From: Candidatus Obscuribacterales bacterium
GTDB lineage: Bacteria; Cyanobacteriota; Vampirovibrionia; Obscuribacterales; Obscuribacteraceae
Reading direction: 5' to 3'
Assembly: GCA_021732565.1 (NCBI GenBank)
Contig: JAKFUT010000290.1
Span: 1-33,910 of the forward strand
Length of the DNA: 33,910 nt
Position 1 is the stretch's first letter. Each line of letters opens with the position of its first letter. Made by a program: the position numbers and the translations under genes. This document shows, piece by piece, positions 1 through 7,916 of the stretch. The notes under the pieces were generated by a model, which did not search any database, was not told the origin of the DNA, and worked only from the letters and a program-made list of their open reading frames with translations.

Positions 1-2289
1 TAAATCGCCAGAAACGGTTATATTTCCCCCGCTGTTAATTTGAATAGCGCCGCCTGTACCTCCAGTGCCTCCTGTTGTATTCGGTCCCAGCGTCGGAGCT
101 CCACCGCCACCGCCGCCAAATGTTTCGATGGCTTGCACGTTTACGTCTGCCCCTGCCTGGATAGTTACAAGCCCTCCGTTACCGCCGTTCCTGGCGAAAG
201 GAGCCAGGTTGGTTCCGCCGTACCCTGCGGTGATGATGGTTCCGGTTGTTATTGAGGCGTTGGCATTTAGTTGTGCTGAACCGGATACCATTGTTGGAGC
301 AAATGATGCCGTGGTGCTGCCATTGGTGGCGAATGTAGCCACGCCCCCGGCGATGGTGGGAGCAGAGGTGTAGATCTCAACCCGTCCCTGACCAGGATTG
401 TATGACAAACCACCGGTCAAGATTGCACCCATTTGTACAGCCTGCGGAGAAACACCTCCTCCGGAACCACCCGCTATCACAAGTACGCTAGCCCCCGCTC
501 CTGCCGCAGGGGAAGCCACTATGCTTTGACCTGTGGCGGGAAACCAGATGTTTCCATTGCTGGCATTGTTGGAGTTGGCAATGAGGTTAACGTTTGAGCC
601 ATTGGTTGTGAGAATCGCACCAGGTCCGCTGTTTGCGGAAAAGTCGATATTCCCTCCGTTTGCACTGGTGAAAGTTACTATGACGCCACCGGGTCCGGGT
701 ATCCCTAACGGAGAACCGCTGATAGTGCCGGGATTCCCCGGGGGAATTTCAGGGTTCCCGTTTAGATTTATGCTTGCTCCAGCGATCAAGGTTATGGGTT
801 GATTACTACCGCTGGTTGAAATAGTGCCCGTACCATCGCTGGTGATGTTTCCGCCGGCAATGATGGAGACAGCCTCAGCAAATGTATTTGCTCCTGAAAT
901 GACGATGTCTCCTAGATTAGCGAAGGTGGGATCACCATCCTCACAGTTATTAGACAGCGTCAAAGTCGGGGTGTCCGCATACAAGTGAGCCGCGTATGCA
1001 TGGGTGCTTAAAGCTCCGGTTACATTGCCGAGAACACCGGTAATAGATCCTCCACCGGAATACAAATTGAGATTTTGGGAAAGGTAATCACCACCGGTGA
1101 TGTTAATACTTCCAACTCCGGAATACAGTGCATCGCGAACATTGATTGCCCCGTTCAATGCTTTGAACGTTCCACCTGACGCATTGATCGAGATATCGGT
1201 TGATGCATTTAGCGCCGATATACTAATTGACCCGTTGGTGGAAGCGATCACCCCGGTGTTATTAATAACTCCTGAACCCGTGAAGAGATTGAGGTTGCCA
1301 CCTGCGGTTATTAAGGACGACGAGCCCTGCAGAGAATTGTTGGTGATCGTACCTTCGGCAGTCAGCGTTAGCGCTCCGTTGGTTGAGATGACCCCGGAGT
1401 TTGTTATGTCGGTTTTCGAGGCGAGGGAAAACCCGAGATTCGGCTGGGTTGATATTTTCGCAGAAGGCAAGATTGTGCTGAGTATGCCTTGCGGTCCGAC
1501 AGTAATGCTATTTGCATTGACGAGAAAGGTGCTAATAGATGGATTTGGCGTGGCAAGGTAAAGGCTGCCGAGATCCGTCAAATTACCGGTCAGGTTCAAC
1601 ACGCCTGTTCTAGAGCTGTTCGTTACGGAGACACCTTGCGGGATTACGAGGTCCGACAGCCGCTGCGATAGCCGCGAACCAATCGTCAAATTACCTCCGC
1701 TGGCACTACCTTGTGCGTTGAGCATGAGAGATTGCCGTCCAGTCGTTAATACCTGCATGGCTGCTGCTCGCTCGGCGACAGTCAGGGCGGTGATAGAGGT
1801 GATATGTAGATCCGACCCTCCGACATTAATCGTAACTTGATTGTTATGGAGGAACCTCCCCGTGGTACTCGCAACCGTTGAGGTCAAATCAAAGTTTATC
1901 GGGTGGCTGGTAGCTCGGGCTAGACCAGAGGAGGACCAGGATGGTGTTGACTGACCACTCCAACTTTGACCGCCAGTCGGAATGCCGGTGTTAGTGAACC
2001 CGGGTCTGGATATCAAGCCTGACCAGTCATAACTACCATGACGGGGTCCCATCCCGGCTGTCCCTGTCTGAGAATAGCCACCGGGCGAGTTGGAAGGAGC
2101 TGCTTGAGAGGCTGAATGGTGTGACCAGCCCTGATGCCCCTGGCCTGTCGATGACCAGTGATGAGACGGAGTGGATGCCGCCGCCGGTGAGGCAGGTGTT
2201 GGCGATGGGGTGGGCTGTGCCAGACATGGTGATTCCTGGACGGCTATAAAAGACTGCATTGCAAGCAAGGAAATGAGATGCTTTCGCAT
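1..2289 (-). CDS. Giant exported repeat protein (filamentous-haemagglutinin-like), N-terminal part, runs off left edge
   Basis: The minus-strand frame is open from an ATG at 2289 to base 1, giving 763 codons with no stop. AGAGGG lies about 9 nt before the ATG. The N-terminus has a positive start (MRKHLISLLAMQ) and ends near CLAQP, consistent with a signal peptide. Residues 25-125 are rich in Pro/Ser/His/Gly. From about residue 150 the protein becomes long beta-prone stretches rich in Gly, Asn, Thr, Ser and Ala, with recurring turns such as GGNLNL, NNTGVI and GGNITSDG, as in secreted beta-helix adhesins. Residues 155-222 (TVAER, QVLTTG, LVIPQGVSV) match the N-terminal region of the protein starting at 28439, so the two are paralogues. 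Export and surface location are inferred from composition. No catalytic motif is seen. The real C-terminus lies outside the window, so anchoring or secretion partners cannot be judged. Confidence 0.85.
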   Translation of the reverse strand, partial: MRKHLISLLAMQSFIAVQESPCLAQPTPSPTPASPAAASTPSHHWSSTGQGHQGWSHHSASQAAPSNSPGGYSQTGTAGMGPRHGSYDWSGLISRPGFTNTGIPTGGQSWSGQSTPSWSSSGLARATSHPINFDLTSTVASTTGRFLHNNQVTINVGGSDLHITSITALTVAERAAAMQVLTTGRQSLMLNAQGSASGGNLTIGSRLSQRLSDLVIPQGVSVTNSSRTGVLNLTGNLTDLGSLYLATPNPSISTFLVNANSITVGPQGILSTILPSAKISTQPNLGFSLASKTDITNSGVISTNGALTLTAEGTITNNSLQGSSSLITAGGNLNLFTGSGVINNTGVIASTNGSISISALNASTDISINASGGTFKALNGAINVRDALYSGVGSINITGGDYLSQNLNLYSGGGSITGVLGNVTGALSTHAYAAHLYADTPTLTLSNNCEDGDPTFANLGDIVISGANTFAEAVSIIAGGNITSDGTGTISTSGSNQPITLIAGASINLNGNPEIPPGNPGTISGSPLGIPGPGGVIVTFTSANGGNIDFSANSGPGAILTTNGSNVNLIANSNNASNGNIWFPATGQSIVASPAAGAGASVLVIAGGSGGGVSPQAVQMGAILTGGLSYNPGQGRVEIYTSAPTIAGGVATFATNGSTTASFAPTMVSGSAQLNANASITTGTIITAGYGGTNLAPFARNGGNGGLVTIQAGADVNVQAIETFGGGGGGAPTLGPNTTGGTGGTGGAIQINSGGNITVSGDL

Positions 2290-2881
2290 TTTATGTTGCC
2301 CTCTACGCCCGATAAGAATGGCCACTTTGACACCATGGGAGCCTTCCGATTTTCGCAAAGCTCCAGTACTAACTTACCCGGCGAATGTGTGGTCATTATG
2401 AAGATTGCGGATTAATGTGGATCATATTCCGGAAACGCTCGGCATGGATGGAGTCTGGTGGCCCATGTCTGATAGTAATGGCCACCTGCCCCCTCAGGTT
2501 CGGATCTAAGTTCCTCAGGCTAAAGGAGCAAACAAACTTGGTCGTTAAATCGATTGTGTCTGGAGCTGACTTGGCATGAGCGCACGGTGCGCGTTTTGAT
2601 TTGATAAATTTAGATTTCCACCAGAGTACTGCATGTTCAATGCACAGGCAGCAGCACTGAGATCGGCTGACCTCCGTGCGCGCTGCGACCATCAGCACGT
2701 CTCGAATCTCGAACGGATAGAGCTGTTCGTTGTTCCTTCGCCCTTTTGGTGCTTTACGCCGGCGGCTCGCGATTGCTAGTAGATAGCTTGAAGCGCAAGA
2801 CCAAATCACCCGAACAATGAGCAGTCGTAAATCGACTTTTGCACATCAATGCCCTTTGGCGCCGCATAACGCACTAACGCA
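2290..2881. other. Gene-poor gap with possible decayed insertion-sequence end
   Basis: I see no convincing gene here. A 137-codon open frame exists on the minus strand (2396-2809), but its product is rich in Arg, Cys and Ser, has no recognisable domain and no ribosome site. Two near-identical 15-mers that both contain AATGGCCAC sit 160 bp apart (2311-2325 and 2471-2485), with a GGCCCA/GGGCCACC-type sequence between them. Spaced direct repeats of this kind occur at IS21-type termini, so this may be the worn end of an element, but no transposase is left. The promoter for the gene starting at 2289 must lie in the first part of this gap. Confidence 0.35.
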
Positions 2882-2904
2882 AGGCGATTTCTATGAAATC
2901 GCCT
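2882..2904 (-). terminator. Perfect 9-bp hairpin after the transglutaminase gene
   Basis: The arms aggcgattt and aaatcgcct are perfectly complementary with a 5-nt loop (ctatg). The hairpin starts 22 bp beyond the stop codon of the minus-strand operon ending at 2926. There is no long T-run after it, so it could be a weak intrinsic terminator or an mRNA 3'-end stabiliser. Confidence 0.45.
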
Positions 2905-2925
2905 ATGAAATTGCCCGGGAGCTGT

Positions 2926-3900
2926 CTATTGCTGCTGCTGTTCTTGCTGCTGTCGAATAAGTTGTATCTGATCCTCGATATTGCCGCCAAAAACCGGCAT
3001 GCAGTTCAGGACCACGGTTTTCTCCGCCGCCAGCTCTGCAGGAACATGCTGCAGCCTTTCCGACTTTACGGACACTTCTATCTTCTCTGCACCCATGCCT
3101 TTGTAAACCCCTTTGTTAGGAGGCACATCGGTAAAGTTTCGCCCTACTGCAACTTTGACGAAATTTTCGCCGGCTATGCAATTGTTGGTGGGATCCAGCG
3201 CCACCCAACCGGCAGATGGAACCCATATCTCCACCCAGGCGTGTGTTTGAGCGCTACCTCGAAGTTCCGGAGTATCGGAATGAATGTAACCGCTGACATA
3301 CCGAGCCGGGATATTGAACACGCGCGAAAGCCCGAGCATCAAATGAGCAAAGTCCTGACAGACCCCCCGTCGGTGGGCCAGAATTTCGGTAATGGGACTA
3401 GCTGAGGTCGTAATCCCTTGCTCATACACAAAGAATTCGGATATCTTAGCCAGCATTACTTTAGCAAGTTCGCCAATCCTTATGTTTGGTCCTTTGGACG
3501 CAACACTCCGCAAAATGGAGCCGGCCAGCTCTCTGAGAATAGTGGTGTCGACAACCGGTCCGCCAAACTGAAGAAAGTCATAATGTGCCCAGTCGTGTTC
3601 TGCATCCTTATGCCAGAGATCTGGCATAGCATCTAAATTGAGCGTTTGCGAACTTGTTTCAACAATGCTCGTTGAAATGATCTGGATTTGCTTGTGCATA
3701 GCATTGATCGAAAAAACATGCACCGAATTGCCGAGCCAATCGAAGTAACTCCTCACCTTGGAGGCGGGACCGATACCCAGCTCAAAAGAGAGTCTGTGCT
3801 GCAGCGTTTCCTGCCTGGGAGCCATGCGCAGCTCGATTACAGATTCCTTAATATAATCCGAATAGTTTAGTTCTGTTTGATGTTTTATTGATAGAAGCAT
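2926..3900 (-). CDS. Transglutaminase-like cysteine protein (third gene of ATP-grasp/alpha-E operon)
   Basis: The 324-residue product has an N-terminal beta domain of the bacterial transglutaminase-N type (about residues 1-95), then a transglutaminase core. The triad is visible: C181 in RRGVCQDFAH, H220 in AQTHAWVEIW and D236 in VALDPTNN. No signal peptide is seen, so it is probably cytoplasmic. It follows the alpha-E gene by 6 bp and ends the operon. In the family such proteins may cleave or form isopeptide or peptide bonds, and together with ATP-grasp and alpha-E proteins they are predicted to process a ribosome-independent peptide. The substrate is unknown. One oddity is the C-terminal tail IRQQQEQQQQ, encoded by a short run of CAG codons that could vary in length. 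Confidence 0.9.
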   Translation of the reverse strand: MLLSIKHQTELNYSDYIKESVIELRMAPRQETLQHRLSFELGIGPASKVRSYFDWLGNSVHVFSINAMHKQIQIISTSIVETSSQTLNLDAMPDLWHKDAEHDWAHYDFLQFGGPVVDTTILRELAGSILRSVASKGPNIRIGELAKVMLAKISEFFVYEQGITTSASPITEILAHRRGVCQDFAHLMLGLSRVFNIPARYVSGYIHSDTPELRGSAQTHAWVEIWVPSAGWVALDPTNNCIAGENFVKVAVGRNFTDVPPNKGVYKGMGAEKIEVSVKSERLQHVPAELAAEKTVVLNCMPVFGGNIEDQIQLIRQQQEQQQQ

Positions 3901-3906
3901 GATTAC

Positions 3907-5010
3907 TCAGTGTAAGAAGTATGACCGCTGAATTGCCGAGGCAGCCTCGCCAGTATTTTCCAGTATTTGTTCTAGGACCATTTTGACACCTGCGCTGTTG
4001 AGCTCCCGTGTTTCGGCAAGCTCCAGCTGTCCATCAAGCCTCCCCAATATTCGCTCTAGCGGATCTATCTCGAGTGGATGCGCCGCCATGGCGATTCCAG
4101 CCACAGCCTTTTGTGCTTCTCTGACACAGTAACGAATCGAGCGTGGAGACTCTTTGTCAAATATCAGGAAAGCGACAACGCGCTGAGGATCCAGATCACC
4201 GACGTACCTCCGGCGAAAGGCCTCAATCGAACTGCAAGATCTCAGCACTGCCATCCACTGAATATTGCTAAGCGAAGTTTCCAGTGCCCACTCCTGCGAC
4301 TTCAAAATATCGAATTTAGCCTCGATAACCCGGCACGTCATCTCTATTCGTTCAAGATGTTTGGCCAGCTGTATGAACTGCCACCCCTGTCCATGCGGCA
4401 AAGTCTGATCGGTAACACCCTGGAAAAGCAATGAGCCCATAATCGCCGAATTTAAAATCTGCTGGGGGCTTTCCGCCAGACTTTGTTTGGCATCATCAGC
4501 TTGCTGAGCCCAGTAGAGTGTGTTAAGGGTCTCCCACATCTCAACCGAGATGGATTCCCGAATACTTCTGGCATTCTCGCGTGCTTTCGTCAAACAATTG
4601 ATCAAACTACTTCTATTGCGTGTATCAAATGCCATGAATTCAGCAACACGCTGCCCGATGTTTCGATCACCCTGGCTGAGAATCTGCATTCCTTCCGGTG
4701 TGGTATGGAGACGCAATATACGCATCACTGAAAGCCATTGCTTCTCCTGCATGTTTTGCGCCAGGTCACCCAGATCCATTAGCACGTTAAAATTGACCAG
4801 GACAATTCGGCCCACATGTTCGGCTCTTTCCATGTACCGGCTCATCCAGTACAAAGACTCCGCCACGCGCGCCAACATGGGTCTGGTCGCGGGACTGCGG
4901 GGAACACGCCCTTGAAATGTCGACGGTTTCAATTTGGGAAGCGACTGGGTCTGCATGCCCCAATCTCTCTTAACGTTGACTCGCTCTTTTCCTTCTGTCT
5001 TTTCAGCCAC
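3907..5010 (-). CDS. Alpha-E domain protein (DUF403 family)
   Basis: The 367-residue product contains the family's N-terminal signature ARVAESLYWMSRYMERAEHV followed by an all-helical domain, with later motifs such as SIRYCVREAQ and HLERIEMTCRV typical of DUF403. I start it at GTG 5010. GAGGAGG lies 10 nt upstream and the preceding gene's TGA ends only 2 bp away, which avoids a 118-bp overlap implied by the ATG at 5130. This gives about 44 residues before the usual family start (Met at 4878, no ribosome site). An ATG at 4956 is another option. Biochemical function is not established for the family. Its constant neighbours, the circularly permuted ATP-grasp and transglutaminase proteins, suggest a joint peptide-forming or peptide-modifying role. 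Confidence 0.9.
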   Translation of the reverse strand: MAEKTEGKERVNVKRDWGMQTQSLPKLKPSTFQGRVPRSPATRPMLARVAESLYWMSRYMERAEHVGRIVLVNFNVLMDLGDLAQNMQEKQWLSVMRILRLHTTPEGMQILSQGDRNIGQRVAEFMAFDTRNRSSLINCLTKARENARSIRESISVEMWETLNTLYWAQQADDAKQSLAESPQQILNSAIMGSLLFQGVTDQTLPHGQGWQFIQLAKHLERIEMTCRVIEAKFDILKSQEWALETSLSNIQWMAVLRSCSSIEAFRRRYVGDLDPQRVVAFLIFDKESPRSIRYCVREAQKAVAGIAMAAHPLEIDPLERILGRLDGQLELAETRELNSAGVKMVLEQILENTGEAASAIQRSYFLH

Positions 5011-5012
5011 GA

Positions 5013-6449
5013 TCAACGAACCTCCTCTAGAACCCAGGTATCTTTGCTCCCGCCGCCCTGGGAGCTGTTTACGACAAGGCTGCCTTCTTTCAAGGCAACT
5101 CTGGTAAGTCCGCCAGGAGTAACAACGCACTTCTTGCCATAGAGAATGTAAGGGCGCAGGTCAACGCGCCTACCTTCAAAATGATCGTCCACCAGGCTGG
5201 GACACTGGCTGAATTGAACAACCGGCTGGGCAATATAGTTGCGAGGATCGGCTTTGATCAGCTTGGCAAATTCAGCTCGTTCTTCCGCGGTTGACTGGTG
5301 CCCCATCAGCATTCCATAACCGCCGGATTCGTTTGTCGCTTTCACTACAAGTTCATGCAAATGTTCAAGCACATACTTGCGATGCTCGTCATTCGCACAA
5401 ACATAGGTGGGCACGTTATTCAAAATTGGCTCTTGCTTCAAATAAAATTTGATCATCGCCGGCACATACGGATATACTGCTTTGTCGTCGGCTACACCAG
5501 TGCCGGCTGCATTTGCAAGTGCGACGTTACCGCAGCGGTAGGCATTCATCAACCCGGGCACTCCGAGTATGCTGTCCGGTCGGAAGCATAGAGGATCGAG
5601 AAAATCATCGTCGATCCGTCTGTAGATTACGTCTACCAATCGCCGGCCGCCAGTTGTACGCATGTAGACCTTACCGTCATCGTAAATCAGGTCTTTGCCT
5701 TCCACAAGTTCCACACCCATTTGCCGGGCAAGAAAACTGTGCTCGTAATAAGCAGAGTTGTAGATGCCCGGGGTCAGCACAACAATGGTGGGGTCTTCGC
5801 TGCGAGCCGGCGCCAGCTCTTTCAAACACTGCAGCAAATTGAAAGGATATTCCTCCACCGATCTCACGGGATAGGATTCGAAAAGACTGGGCAAAACCCT
5901 CTTCATGACCGCACGATTTTCGATGACGTAGCTGACACCACTTGGAGTTCGACCGTTGTCCTCGAGCACTAAATAACTGCCGTCCTTGTCACGTATCAAG
6001 TCTGTGCCGCAAACGTGAATGTAAATGTCATTGGGCACATTTACGTGCAGCATCTCTCTGCGAAACATTTTGGCGCTGTAAATCATTTCAGCGGGAATCA
6101 CCTTCTCGCGCAGAATATGCTGGTCGTGATAGACATCTTTGCAGAACATATTGAGAGCGGTTATTCTTTGCTCAAGCCCGCGTTCAATGGTGCGCCATTC
6201 GGCAGCTGGAACAATTCGGGGAACCAGGTCAAATGGAAATATGCGTTCAACTCCGGAATCATCTTTATAAACGGTGAATGTAATTCCCTGATTCCTGAAC
6301 GAGATGTCGGCCATCTGCCGGCGACGTTGGAATGCACCATCATTCAAACTGGTGAGTTGTCCATAAACAGGTTCGTAATGTTGGCGGGGAACACCTGTCT
6401 CCCGAAACATCTCGTCAAAAATGTTGTTCAATTCATAATTCTGGAACAC
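5013..6449 (-). CDS. Circularly permuted ATP-grasp protein (DUF404/DUF407 type)
   Basis: The 478-residue product is a full-length member of the circularly permuted ATP-grasp family. Visible signatures are the start FQNYELNNIFDEMF, the segment VLEDNGRTPSGVSYV, VYRRIDDDFLDP-like acidic residues, NAAGTGVADDKAVYPYVP, VVKATNESGGYGML and VDLRPYILYG. ATP-grasp enzymes ligate a carboxylate to an amine using ATP. This subgroup is predicted, not proven, to build short peptides. I choose GTG 6449, which has GAGGAG 7 nt upstream and places the protein start at the usual family start. An upstream GTG at 6476 in frame adds nine residues with a poorer ribosome site. It is the first gene of the three-gene operon. 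Confidence 0.92.
   Translation of the reverse strand: MFQNYELNNIFDEMFRETGVPRQHYEPVYGQLTSLNDGAFQRRRQMADISFRNQGITFTVYKDDSGVERIFPFDLVPRIVPAAEWRTIERGLEQRITALNMFCKDVYHDQHILREKVIPAEMIYSAKMFRREMLHVNVPNDIYIHVCGTDLIRDKDGSYLVLEDNGRTPSGVSYVIENRAVMKRVLPSLFESYPVRSVEEYPFNLLQCLKELAPARSEDPTIVVLTPGIYNSAYYEHSFLARQMGVELVEGKDLIYDDGKVYMRTTGGRRLVDVIYRRIDDDFLDPLCFRPDSILGVPGLMNAYRCGNVALANAAGTGVADDKAVYPYVPAMIKFYLKQEPILNNVPTYVCANDEHRKYVLEHLHELVVKATNESGGYGMLMGHQSTAEERAEFAKLIKADPRNYIAQPVVQFSQCPSLVDDHFEGRRVDLRPYILYGKKCVVTPGGLTRVALKEGSLVVNSSQGGGSKDTWVLEEVR
5021..5027 (-). promoter_or_regulatory. Ribosome binding site deciding the GTG start at 5010
   Basis: GAGGAGG on the minus strand lies inside the last codons of the ATP-grasp gene, 10 nt before GTG 5010. 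This implies translational coupling of the two genes. Confidence 0.6.
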
Positions 6450-6456
6450 AAAGACG

Positions 6457-6462
6457 CTCCTC
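6457..6462 (-). promoter_or_regulatory. Ribosome binding site deciding the GTG start at 6449
   Basis: On the minus strand GAGGAG is followed by a 7-nt spacer and GTG. The upstream alternative GTG at 6476 has no comparable site. Confidence 0.6.
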
Positions 6463-6772
6463 ACCGACGCCCTCACAATGAGGGGAATCCGCCAATTCTA
6501 CCCGCTTGACAATACTCTCTGTCTTCGGAACTCCTTGCGCCGAATGAACTCTTCGTCAGATTTGGCTAAGCTCTCTTACGATTGAACCATTGCAACGCTT
6601 CGTCGTTCGAAAGCAAATGCATCTTGGGTTAATGATCGTTGACAATGGAGGACCGCGTGAACGCTTGATGGATCATAGACGGTCCTTAATCAAAGCCGCA
6701 GCCAAGTCAAATTTTGCTCGCCGGCATCCAAGTTCGTTCACTTCAATTTTCGGCTGTCCTGCACAATCGCAT
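6463..6772. other. Intergenic gap holding the operon promoter region
   Basis: About 310 bp lie between the end of the DUF4239 gene and the start of the ATP-grasp operon. I see no gene and no clear -35/-10 pair or hairpin on either strand. The operon promoter is expected here or upstream. Confidence 0.4.
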
Positions 6773-7588
6773 TCAGAGCTCTTTGGTCTCCGATGCGCTT
6801 CTCTTACCTTTCAGTAACGGACATTTGAAGTCTGGAGCGGCAAGAACTTGTTTTCGCACAAGCCTGAACATATCCGGCTGAATTTGAAGATCTCCGGAGT
6901 AAGGAGAGCTATACGCATCCAGAAGCCATACATTCAACATTAAACTGAACGCTACCAATGAAGTCACAATCACGGAAAGTTTCATGCGCCGGCGGATGAA
7001 AAAATAGGCAAAAATGAGCGTCGAGGCCGATCCAAATCCAATAGCAATCCATAGCGGTAAGCTCAACGAAGAGGTGCAGGCGACGGCTCGCTGGCGGCGT
7101 GTCTCGCCGAGAACTTGCATAGAACTGAGCATCGCAGACTGCAAATTATTTTCACGATCCCCCACGGGTGAAAATCCGCTGACTGCGTTCCACAAATCTT
7201 GATAATCTTCCCACGCTTTTGGACAAGTCTGTTGACTCTTCATGAGCGCCCACTCCGTGTCAACCACGGCGGCGGTGTAATCAGTGCAAAGTTGACCTAT
7301 CCTGGCGCGGCTTTCATCGTTGTCAATAGCCCTGGAAATACGGTAGATATTTCCGATGGCATTTGCTTCGTTGGACGAGGTCGCCTTCAAATCATGATAA
7401 TCCTGGACAGAGTTGGCAACAAGTAAACCGAGAAGCAACGCAAACAATGTTCCGACAACACCAAGCATTGCCGCCACCATGCCCTCATGCCCTTCGAGGT
7501 GCCGCTCTGCAACTACTTTATCGCAGAGATAGTGTGCCGCCACTAGAAATCCAAGCACCACGATAAACAGTACGATGGCGGTAGCCAT
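6773..7588 (-). CDS. DUF4239 (bestrophin-like domain) membrane protein, copy 1
   Basis: The 271-residue product starts at ATG 7588 with GAGGAG 6 nt upstream. It has an N-terminal transmembrane segment (AIVLFIVVLGFLVAA), a second after a short loop (GVVGTLFALLLGLLVA), a soluble middle part of about 100 residues, and a C-terminal pair of hydrophobic segments (LPLWIAIGFGSASTLIFAYF; VIVTSLVAFSLMLNVWLL). This layout fits DUF4239. The protein at 19235-20047 is a clear paralogue with the same length and shared motifs: MxGVVGTLF, DRxNNLQ, SMQxLGExRR, LNVWLLxAYSxPxSG and PxMFRL. DUF4239 function is not established. A channel-like role by analogy with bestrophin is only a fold-level guess. The last residues are basic and soluble. 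Confidence 0.85.
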   Translation of the reverse strand: MATAIVLFIVVLGFLVAAHYLCDKVVAERHLEGHEGMVAAMLGVVGTLFALLLGLLVANSVQDYHDLKATSSNEANAIGNIYRISRAIDNDESRARIGQLCTDYTAAVVDTEWALMKSQQTCPKAWEDYQDLWNAVSGFSPVGDRENNLQSAMLSSMQVLGETRRQRAVACTSSLSLPLWIAIGFGSASTLIFAYFFIRRRMKLSVIVTSLVAFSLMLNVWLLDAYSSPYSGDLQIQPDMFRLVRKQVLAAPDFKCPLLKGKRSASETKEL

Positions 7589-7916
7589 GTTTCACTCCTC
7601 ACTCATTGTCGATATCTGCACCAATGTTATCCAATTATAAGGAAGAGAGGCGGATATTTATGGAACAGGACTTTCCGTCGTCAGCCTCCATACCCTACGA
7701 CAGCGACGGAGTAGAAGCAAAAGATACCATTACCATAGTTGAGCAAACTACCAGACAACTCTACCCAAGTCGCCTTTAGGAAGGCTTGAATTCCGTTAGT
7801 GCTGAAACAATTCTTCTGTCTATACTGGCGAATCTGCTCACGAGGAAAATATCTTATATTTTTGACCCGGAAAAAATTCGCCAAACGGTTCCCGGATGGA
7901 GAGATATCCTACATCG
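7589..7916. other. Intergenic gap, no supported gene
   Basis: This 328-bp gap between two minus-strand genes holds one 67-codon open frame on the minus strand with no ribosome site or recognisable product. The ribosome site of the DUF4239 gene lies at its left edge. No strong terminator follows the gene ending at 7917. Confidence 0.4.

Noticed and set aside
65..1561. Plus-strand open frames opposite the left giant protein
   Set aside because: Pro/Val/Ala-rich shadows of the minus-strand frame, which has a signal peptide and paralogue support.
2396..2809. 137-codon minus-strand open frame
   Set aside because: No ribosome site, no domain, irregular Arg/Cys/Ser composition.
7681..7884. 67-codon minus-strand open frame
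   Set aside because: No ribosome site and no recognisable product.
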